From Amycolatopsis kentuckyensis (GTDB lineage: Bacteria; Actinomycetota; Actinomycetes; Mycobacteriales; Pseudonocardiaceae), in assembly GCF_002155975.1 (NCBI RefSeq), contig NZ_MUMI01000407.1, positions 1-35,550 of the forward strand: a stretch of DNA of 35,550 nucleotides. Reading direction: 5' to 3'. The translations under genes and the position numbers were made by a program. Below are positions 23,188-35,550 of the stretch, in pieces. How positions within the stretch are numbered: the first letter of the stretch is position 1; each line of letters starts with the position of its first letter. A model generated the notes under the pieces. It was given only the letters and a program-made list of their open reading frames with translations, searched no databases and had not been told where the DNA came from.

Positions 23188-25644
23188 ATGGACAGTCAGC
23201 CGGACCCGAACCTGCTGGGCGAACTGCGGCGGGTCGCCGGTCTCACGCAGGAGGACCTCGCCGAACGCACCGGGCTGACCGTGCGGGGGATCAGCAACAT
23301 CGAACGGGGCCGGGTCGCCCGGCCGCGGCGCAGTTCGCTGGAAGCGCTGGCCCGGGGGCTCGGGCTGCGGGACGACCAGGTCCGCCGGTTCGTGCTGCAC
23401 TATTCCCCCGACGCGCCCGAACCGGCGAGCGCCCCGCACCCGGTCTCGGTGCCGGCCCAGCTGCCCGCGGGCAGCACCGCCTTCACCGGGCGGCACCGGG
23501 AAATCGCCACGCTGGACGCCTTGAGCGCGCGCCGCGACCGCGGGGTGGTCGTCGCGGTGCTCGAAGGGATGGGCGGGGTCGGCAAGACGTCGCTGGCCGT
23601 GCACTGGGCGCAGGCCGCCCGGCCGGACTTCCCCGACGGCCAGCTGTTCGCGAACCTGCGCGGCTACGGTCCCGGCGCGCCGGCCGAACCGGGCGACGTG
23701 CTGCGCTCGTTCCTGCAGGCGCTCGGCGTGCCCGCCGCCGACGTCCCGGCGGACCTCGACGGGCGGTCCGCGTTGCTGCGCAGTGTCCTGGCCACCCGGT
23801 CCGTCCTCCTGCTGCTGGACAACGCGCGCTCGGCCGACCAGGTCCGGCCGCTGCTGCCGGGGCACGCCGGGTGCGTGGTGGTGGTGACCAGCCGCGCGAT
23901 GCTGCACGGCCTGGCCGTCAGCGACGACGCCCACCGGGTGCCGGTGCCGCCGCTGGACGACCGGGAGTCGCTGTCGCTGCTCGACCGGCTCGGGGGCGGC
24001 GGGCCCGCCGCCGACCGGGCCGCCCTCGCCGACGTCGTGTCCGGCTGCAGCGGGCTGCCGCTGGCGCTGCGGATCGTCGGGGAACGGCTGGCCCACGACC
24101 GGGGCCTGGCGGAGGTCGCGGCGGCGATGCGGTCGGCCGGCGACCGGCTCGACGCCTTGACCACGGAGGAAGCGCGCACGTCGCTGCCTGCCGTGCTGTC
24201 GTGGTCGTACGAGGCGCTGCCCGGAGACGTCGCTTCGGCGTTGCGGCTGCTCGGGCTGCACCCCGGACCGCACTGGGCGGCGGACGCGGTGGCCGCGTTG
24301 CTGGCCGAGGAGGTTCCGGAGGCCCGGCGGCGCCTGCGGGTGCTCGTGTCCGGGCACCTGCTGGAGCACCGGGCCGACGGCCGGTACGAGTTCCACGACC
24401 TGGTCCGCGACTACGCGCGCAGCCTCGCCGCCGGGGACGAGCGGCGGTCCGCTGCGCTCGGGCGGCTCGCCGGGCACTATCTGGCCGGGGCCGCCGCCGC
24501 GGCGGACGCGATCGCGCCGCGCGATCCCTATCGCCGTCCGCTGCTCACCGACGTCACCGCGGTCCCGGCGGGTTTCGCCGGCGCCGACGACGCCGCGGCC
24601 TGGCTGGCCACCGAACTGCCCACCCTGCTCGGGTTCGCCGAACTGTCCGCGGCGACGGGCGGCACGGCCTACGCCCGTGACCTGTCGACGCTGCTGTGGC
24701 AGGCGCTGCGGGTGCACGGCCACTACGACGCTTCGCGCAGGTTGCACGGCTTCGCGCTCGCCGAGGCCCGCGCCGCCGGGGACTCCGTCGGCGCACAGCA
24801 GGCCCTGGTCGACGTCGCCGCGATCTGCGCCAGGGTCGGCCGGTACGACGAAGCGGTCGAGCACCTCACCGATTCCCTCGGCTTCGAAGGAACCCCGGCC
24901 ATGACCGCGCGCGCCACGACCACGCTCGGCACGGTGTTCGCCCAGCTGGGCCGGTACGACGAAGCGGCGTACCAGCTCGGCCGGGCCGTCACCCTGACCC
25001 GCGAGACGGGCGACACCCTCGCCGAGGGACGCACCTACGGCAACCTCGGCTTCGTCCAGGAACGCCTGGGCCGGTTCGACGCCGCGCTCGGGACCTACCA
25101 CCGGCAGCTGACCATCGCCGAGGCGATCGGCGACCGGGCCAGCGAAGCGATCTGCCTGCACAACCTCGGGGACGTCTACCGCGCGCTGGGCCGCTACGAG
25201 GAGGCCCGCGACCACCTCGACCGGTCGCTGTCGGTCAGCCGCGCCGAAGGGCACCGGGAGGCCGAGGGCTACGCGCTGGTCTACCTCGGGCTCGTGCACC
25301 CGCACCTGGGCACCCCGCCGGCCGAGGCGAGCCGGTTCCTGGAGGAGGCGCTCCGCATCGCCGCGGCCACCGGCATCCGCCCGCTCGAGACACTGGCGCA
25401 CAACGGCCTCGGCGACAACGCGCGCGCCGGCGGTGACCGGGCCGCGGCCCTGGAGCACTACTTGCGCGCCCGGGACCTCGCCCAGGCCACCCACGAGCAG
25501 TACGAAGAAGCCCGCGCGCTCGAAGGGATCGCCGGGACCTACGAGGACGCGGGCGAAACCGACAAAGGCCGGCCGTACCGGCAGCGAGCGCGTTCGCTGT
25601 ACGAGGCGATGGGCATCAAGGCCGACGACACCCACTCGGAGTAG
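23188..25644 (+). CDS. XRE-STAND-TPR transcriptional regulator
   Basis: 818 aa. An N-terminal XRE helix-turn-helix (about 8-60, LTQEDLAERTGLTVRGISNIERG) is followed by NB-ARC with Walker A GMGGVGKT (127-134) and Walker B VLLLLD (Asp211), a winged helix, and a long TPR region (about 560-800; repeats such as GRYDEAVEHLTDSL, GRYDEAAYQLGRAV, GRFDAALGTYHRQL, GRYEEARDHLDRSL). The ATPase region closely matches that of the SARP regulator, but the DNA-binding domain is XRE. Start ATG 23188 is the first codon before the HTH; GGAA at 23173 or AAGGGAAG at 23163-23170 may serve as ribosome site. It ends at a terminator directly before the NRPS genes, which makes it a possible NRPS regulator; this is position-based inference. 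Confidence 0.88.
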   Translation: MDSQPDPNLLGELRRVAGLTQEDLAERTGLTVRGISNIERGRVARPRRSSLEALARGLGLRDDQVRRFVLHYSPDAPEPASAPHPVSVPAQLPAGSTAFTGRHREIATLDALSARRDRGVVVAVLEGMGGVGKTSLAVHWAQAARPDFPDGQLFANLRGYGPGAPAEPGDVLRSFLQALGVPAADVPADLDGRSALLRSVLATRSVLLLLDNARSADQVRPLLPGHAGCVVVVTSRAMLHGLAVSDDAHRVPVPPLDDRESLSLLDRLGGGGPAADRAALADVVSGCSGLPLALRIVGERLAHDRGLAEVAAAMRSAGDRLDALTTEEARTSLPAVLSWSYEALPGDVASALRLLGLHPGPHWAADAVAALLAEEVPEARRRLRVLVSGHLLEHRADGRYEFHDLVRDYARSLAAGDERRSAALGRLAGHYLAGAAAAADAIAPRDPYRRPLLTDVTAVPAGFAGADDAAAWLATELPTLLGFAELSAATGGTAYARDLSTLLWQALRVHGHYDASRRLHGFALAEARAAGDSVGAQQALVDVAAICARVGRYDEAVEHLTDSLGFEGTPAMTARATTTLGTVFAQLGRYDEAAYQLGRAVTLTRETGDTLAEGRTYGNLGFVQERLGRFDAALGTYHRQLTIAEAIGDRASEAICLHNLGDVYRALGRYEEARDHLDRSLSVSRAEGHREAEGYALVYLGLVHPHLGTPPAEASRFLEEALRIAAATGIRPLETLAHNGLGDNARAGGDRAAALEHYLRARDLAQATHEQYEEARALEGIAGTYEDAGETDKGRPYRQRARSLYEAMGIKADDTHSE

Positions 25645-25647
25645 CCC

Positions 25648-25679
25648 GACCGGAACTTCCGCGCCCGGAAGTTCCGGTC
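25648..25679. terminator. Terminator, 14-bp perfect stem
   Basis: GACCGGAACTTCCG (25648-25661) pairs with 25666-25679 across a CGCC loop, 3 bp after the STAND-TPR stop. It is followed by a short T-containing stretch (GTTGTT). It should isolate the NRPS genes from the regulator transcript. Confidence 0.88.
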
Positions 25680-25724
25680 CGTTGTTCATGGACCCCGCCG
25701 GTCCGGCACCGATTCAATCGCGGC

Positions 25725-25740
25725 AGGTCCGTACGGACCT
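25725..25740. promoter_or_regulatory. 16-bp perfect palindrome before NRPS genes
   Basis: AGGTCCGTACGGACCT is a perfect palindrome ending 5 bp before the longest possible NRPS start. A related inverted repeat GGACC-CCGCC-GGTCC lies at 25690-25704, giving repeated GGTCC half-sites about 25 bp apart. It is a candidate operator, or a 5' hairpin affecting translation. Confidence 0.5.
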
Positions 25741-25745
25741 ACTGG

Positions 25746-30775
<5,030 letters not shown>

Positions 30776-30779
<4 letters not shown>

Positions 30780-33700
30780 CCGAGTCGGTGCTCACCCCCG
30801 CCCAGCGCGTGCGGGAGATGCTGGAAAGCCGGGCCGCCGCGGCCCTGCGCGCGACCACCTCCGGGCCGGCGAAGCTTTCCCCGGCCCAGGCCCGGTTGTG
30901 GTTCCTGTCCCGGTTCGAACCCGCCGGGCACGCCTACCACATCCCGGTCGCGCTGGAGCTGACCGGAGCGGCCGACACCGAGGCCTTGCTCGCGGCGGTC
31001 CGCGACGTCGCGGACCGGCACACCGTCCTGCGCAGCGTCTACCGGGAGATCGACGGTGAACCCCGGGCCTGTCCGGTCCCGGCGGCCGACGTCCCGGTGT
31101 CCACCGTGGACGTCACGGCCGGCGAGCTGGCGGCCGCGCTCGCCGCGGAGGCCGAGAAGCCGTTCGCCCTGGCCGGCGAGCCGCCGATGCGGGCCACGCT
31201 GTTCCGGCTCGCCGCGGACCACCACGTCCTCGCGCTGACGTTCCACCACATCGCCATGGACGCGGCGTCCACCACCGTGGTCCTCGACGACCTCGCCGCC
31301 TGCTATGCGGCCCGGCTCGGCGCGCGCCCCGCCCCCGAACCGCCGGCCCGCCAGTACGCCGACGTCGCCTCGACGCGGCCCGACGACGACTTGGACTGGT
31401 GGTGCGAGCGGCTGGCCGGGCTGGCGCCCGTGCTGGAGCTGCCGACCGACCGGCCCCGCCCGGTCGTGGCCGCCGACCGCGGCGCCGAGGTCGCCGTCGC
31501 GGTGTCCCCCGAACTGACCGCGCGGCTGGACGAGATCGGCCGGGCGACCGGCTGCACGCCGTTCGTGGTGCTGCTGGCCTGCTGGCAGTCGCTGCTGGCG
31601 CGGCTGGCCGGGACCGGCGACATCGCCGTCGGGGTGCCCGGATCGGGGCGGGGACCGGAGGCCGATCGCGTCGTCGGCTGTTTCGTCGAGACGCTGGTGC
31701 TGCGCACCGACCTGTCCGGCGTCACCACCGGGCGCACCCTGCTCGCCGCCGCCCGGGACACCGTGCTCGACGCCTTCGCGCACCCCGGCGTCACGTTCGA
31801 GCGGATCGTCGAACGCCTCGCGCCGAAGCGGAGCCTCGATGCGTCGCCGGTGTTCCAGGTGATGCTGAACGTCCTCGACGAGCCGCCGGGCGAGCCCGCG
31901 CTGCCCGGCCTCGCCGTACGGGTCCGGCCGACGCCGGTGCGCGGGGTCAAGTTCGACCTCAGCCTCGCGCTGTCCCGGGTGGACGGTGGCTACCGCGGCG
32001 GGCTGGCGTTCCGCACCGACCTGTTCGACACCGGCACGGCCGAGCGGCTCGGCCGCTGGTTCGTGGCCCTGCTCGACGGCGTCACCGCCGACCTCGACCG
32101 GCCGGTCGCCGACGTTCCGCTCGAAGCGGTGACCGGCCCGGTGCTGGCCGGGCCGGCACCCGAGGAGACCGAGCTCGTCCCGGTGCCCGTGCTCATCGAG
32201 CGGACGGTCGACCGGTGCCCGGACGCGGTCGCCGTCGTCGGCGCGACCGGCGCGCTGACCTACCGCGAGCTCGACGAACGCGCGAACATGCTGGCCCACC
32301 GGCTGCGGGCGCTGGGCGTGACCGCGGACGAGCCGGTCGGGATCCTCCTCGAGCAGGGCACCGACGTCGCCTGCGCGGTGCTCGGCATCATGAAGGCGGG
32401 CGGGGCGTACCTGCCGATGGACACGACGTACCCGGCCGCGCGGGTGGCCGCGATCCTCGGCACCGCGGAGGCCCGGATCCTGCTGGCGGAGCCGGGCCTG
32501 TCCACCGACCTTCCCGGCGTGACCGTCCTGACTGTCGGCGACGCCGTCGCGGGGCAGCCGCGGACCCGGCCGGACGTCGCGATCGAAGGCGGCCACCTCA
32601 TCCACGTGATCTTCACGTCGGGCTCGACCGGGGCGCCCAAGGGGGTCGCGGTCGAGCACCGCAACGTCGCCCACTACCTGGCGGGCATGCTGCCGCGCCT
32701 CGGCGACGTCGCGGGCGCGTCGTTCGCGGTGGTCTCCACGCCGGCCGCGGACTTCGGCCTGACCGGTGTGTACGGCGCGCTGACCACCGGCGGGACGGTG
32801 CACCTGGTCGAGCGGGACACCGCGATGGACCCGGAGGCGTACGCCGCCTACGTCGCCGAGCACCCGGTGGACGTGCTCAAGTGCGTCCCCAGCCACCTCG
32901 AACTGCTGGCGCGGCACGGCGACCTCGCGGCGGTGCTGCCGCGGCGGCTGCTGATCCTGGCCGGGGAGGCGTGCCCGTGGTCGCTCGTCGAGCGCGTCCA
33001 CGAGGCCCGCCCCGGGCTGCGGGTGCAGAGTCATTACGGGCACACCGAGAGCACGATGATCTCCCTGACCTGCGACGTGGCCACCATCCCCGGCCACGAG
33101 CGGGCCGGGTACGTGCCCCTCGGGACACCGCTGCCCGGTGTGGTCGGCCACCTCGTCGACCACACCGGGGCGGTCGTGCCGCCGGGCGTGCCCGGCGAGC
33201 TGCTCATCGGCGGGCCGCAGATCACCCGCGGCTACCTCGGCGACGACGCGCAGACCGCCGCCCGGTTCCAACCCGACCCCCTCGGCACCGGCGTGCGCTG
33301 CTTCCGCAGCGGGGACGTGCTGCGAGTGCGCGCCGACGGCACCGTCGAGTTCCGCGGCCGGGCCGACGACCAGGTGAAGGTGCGCGGCCACCGCGTCGAG
33401 CTCGGCGAGGTCGCCGCCGCGTTGCGGGACGTTCCCGGGGTCGCGGAAGCCGTCGCGCTGCCGGTCGGCGAAGGCCTCGACCGGCGGCTCGCCGCCTGGC
33501 TGGTGCCCGCACCCGGCACGGCACTCGACGTCGCCGCCGTGCGCCGGACCCTGCGCGAGCGCCTGCCGGACTACCTGGTGCCGTCGTCGCTGACGGTCCT
33601 GGACCGGTTGCCGCTCAACGCCAACGGCAAGATCGACCGGGCCGCGCTGCCGGACGCGGCCGCCCCGGCGCCCGCGGTGCGGCGGCCGGTCGCGACCCCG

Positions 33701-35550
33701 GCGGAACGGCTCGTGGCCCGGATCTGGGCCGACGTCCTCGACGTGGCCGTCGTCGGGGCCGACGACGACTTCTTCGCCGTCGGCGGCCAGTCCTTCGCCG
33801 CGGTCCGCGTGGCCGGGCGGCTGAGCGAGGCGCTGCGCCGTGACGTCGCCGTGCGCACGGTGTTCGAACACCCGGTGCTGGCGGATCTGGCCGCCGCGCT
33901 GGAGTCCGCCGCCGCCGGCGTGTCCGGTGGCGCGCCCATCCCGGTGCGGCCCGACCCGGAGGCGCCCGCGCCGCTGTCCTCGGCGCAGGCCCGGCTGTGG
34001 TTCCTGGACCTGCTGGAGCCGGGCCCGGCCTACAACCGGGGCATGGTGCTGCGCCTGCGCGGCCCGCTGGACGCCGAGGCGATGCTGCGGGCGGTCCGGG
34101 AGGTCGCGGCCCGGCACGTGGTCCTGCGCAGCGTGATCGAGGAGCGCGACGGCACCCCCGTGGCCGTGCCGCTGGACTCCGTTCCGGTGTCCTTCGTGGA
34201 CACTTCCGGCGGCGAGCCCTGGGTGTCCGAAGTGGACCGTCCGTTCGCTCTCGACCGGGAACCTCCCATGCGGGCCACGCTGTTCCGCGTCGCTCCCGAC
34301 GACCACGTCCTGGCGATCACCGTCCACCACATCGCGACGGACAACTGGTCGCGGGGCATCATCGGCGCCGAGCTGGCCGCCGCCTACGCGGGCCGGACGC
34401 TGCCACCGGCCCCCGTCCAGTACGCGGACTACGCCGCGTGGCTGGCCGTCCGCCGGCGTACCGAGGACCTCGACTGGTGGTGCGACCGCCTGGCCGGACT
34501 GCCCCCGCTGCTCGCCCTGCCCACCGACCATCCCCGGCCGCCGGTGGCCGACTGGTCCGGCGGGCACGTGCGGTACACGCTCGACGCCTCGCTGACCGCC
34601 GCGATCCGGCGGGTCGCCGGCGAGGTGGGGGCGACACCGTTCATGGTCGTCCTCGCGTGCTGGCAGGTGCTGCTCGGCCGGCTCGCGGGCACCGACGACG
34701 TCGCGGTCGGCGTACCGGAATCGGGACGGCACCACCCGGACGTCGAGTCCACGGTCGGGTGTTTCGTGAACACCCTCGTGCTGCGCACCGACCTCGCCGG
34801 CGACCCGACGGTGCGGGAGCTGATCGGGCGGGTCCGGGAGACCGTGCTCGGCGCGTTCGCGCACGCCGAGACACCGCTGGAGCAGATCATCGAGCGGCTG
34901 CGGCCGGACCGGACGATGGCGGCGACGCCGCTGTTCCAGGTGCTGCTCAACGTCCTCGACGAGCCCGCGGCCGAGCCCCGGATCCCGGGACTGGAGGTCA
35001 CCGCACTGGGCACCGCGGCCGAGCGGGTGAAGTTCGACCTGAGCATGGTGCTGGTCAACGAAGGCGACAGCTACCTGGGCGAACTCGCCTACCGGACCGA
35101 CCTGTTCGACGCTCGCACGGCCGAGCGCCTGGTGGCGGACTTCCGGCACCTGCTCGCCGACCTGCTGTCCGATGTGGACGCCGTGGTCACGATCGACGCG
35201 ACTTCCCCGCCGGCACCGACTGCGGTCCCGGAGAAGAAGGGCGGCGGGGTCCCGGCGACGCCGTCCGAACAGCGCGTGGCTTCGGTGTGGGCCGAGGTCC
35301 TCGGCGTGCCACGGGTCGGCGCCGACGACGACTTCTTCGCCTTGGGCGGGCATTCGTTCACCGCGGTCCGGGCGGTCCGCAAGATCGACGAGCGGCTGCG
35401 GGTCATCGACCTCTTCCTGCACCCGACGGTCCGGGAGCTGGCCGCCTACCTCGACGCGGGCGAGGAAACCGGCGGCATGCTGCACCGGCTCTCGGCCCCG
35501 GGGACGTCGGAGCTGACCTTGATCTGCGTGCCCTACGGCGGCGCGTCGGC
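30776..35550 (+). CDS. NRPS 2 (partial): C-A-T-C-T-TE
   Basis: At least 1591 aa, cut by the right edge. C2 (about 38-455; HHIAMDA, His158 and Asp162), A3 (about 469-965; FTSGSTGAPKG, HYGHTEST, RSGDVL), T3 (Ser1006 in VGGQSF), C3 (about 1066-1465; HHIATDN, His1185 and Asp1189), T4 (Ser1527 in LGGHSF), then the start of a thioesterase (LTLICVPYGGASA) that should release the product. The A3 pocket reads D-F-T-K-I-A-H-M-I-K by eye; DxTKxxH resembles the published aspartate codes (DLTKVGHIGK type). The second module has no adenylation domain between C3 and T4, so T4 must be loaded in trans or C3 must use a free amine. ATG 30776 overlaps the NRPS 1 stop by four bases, a close coupling expected for two proteins of one assembly line. 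The frame is correct although no single long open frame is needed outside it. Confidence 0.9.

Noticed and set aside
23080..25689. Long minus-strand open frame opposite the XRE-STAND-TPR regulator
   Set aside because: Low-complexity, Arg/Gly/Val/Gln-rich antisense shadow; the plus strand encodes an intact HTH, Walker motifs and TPRs.

Overview
The window is very GC-rich, with G or C in most third codon positions, GTG starts, overlapping ATGA/GTGA stop-start junctions, SARP/STAND regulators and modular NRPS genes. This indicates a filamentous actinomycete. A Pseudonocardiales host such as Amycolatopsis is a reasonable guess, but it is an inference only. No tRNA, rRNA, CRISPR array, transposase or integrase was seen.

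Layout. (1) 1-168: left edge with an 18-bp tandem repeat. (2) 169-2519, plus: two FAD enzymes, a DAO-type amine/amino-acid oxidase and a clear kynurenine 3-monooxygenase homologue, ending at a strong bidirectional terminator (2529-2570). (3) 7675-2586, minus: a four-gene operon in which every junction overlaps: MFS exporter, ATP-grasp ligase, group-D (acyl-CoA-dehydrogenase-fold) flavin monooxygenase, second ATP-grasp ligase. Regions 2 and 3 together look like a small pathway that oxidises a Trp/kynurenine-type amino acid and joins residues with ATP-grasp ligases. (4) 7825-9129, minus: a short XRE-STAND regulator. (5) 9406-10894, plus: a lipoprotein and a membrane protein. (6) 10919-11524, minus: an ECF-like sigma factor, divergent from (7) 11660-16545, plus: a SARP-STAND-TPR regulator, an 87-aa RiPP-precursor-like peptide and a B12-binding radical SAM enzyme in one close-packed unit, then a 133-aa orphan gene and a terminator. 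(8) 17069-17905, minus: a metzincin-type zinc protease with no signal peptide. (9) 18045-19996, plus: a membrane-anchored GTPase-like protein and a single-pass partner. (10) 20004-22817, minus: a secreted YVTN beta-propeller protein and a GH62 arabinofuranosidase with a ricin-type carbohydrate-binding domain. The latter has two recognisable sugar-response operators upstream. (11) 23188-25644, plus: an XRE-STAND-TPR regulator and terminator. (12) 25746 to the right edge, plus: two NRPS genes, A-T-C-A-T-T(dead) and C-A-T-C-T-TE, the second cut off by the window edge in its thioesterase.

The best candidate for an undescribed system is region 7: regulator, Cys-free precursor and CX7CX2C radical SAM enzyme, with the 133-aa gene and the cytosolic metzincin next to it. 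Second are the unusual NRPS (a carrier domain with Pro in place of the phosphopantetheine Ser, and a final module with no adenylation domain) and the double ATP-grasp/flavoenzyme operon. Whether regions 2-3, 7 and 12 form one cluster or several adjacent ones cannot be decided from sequence alone.
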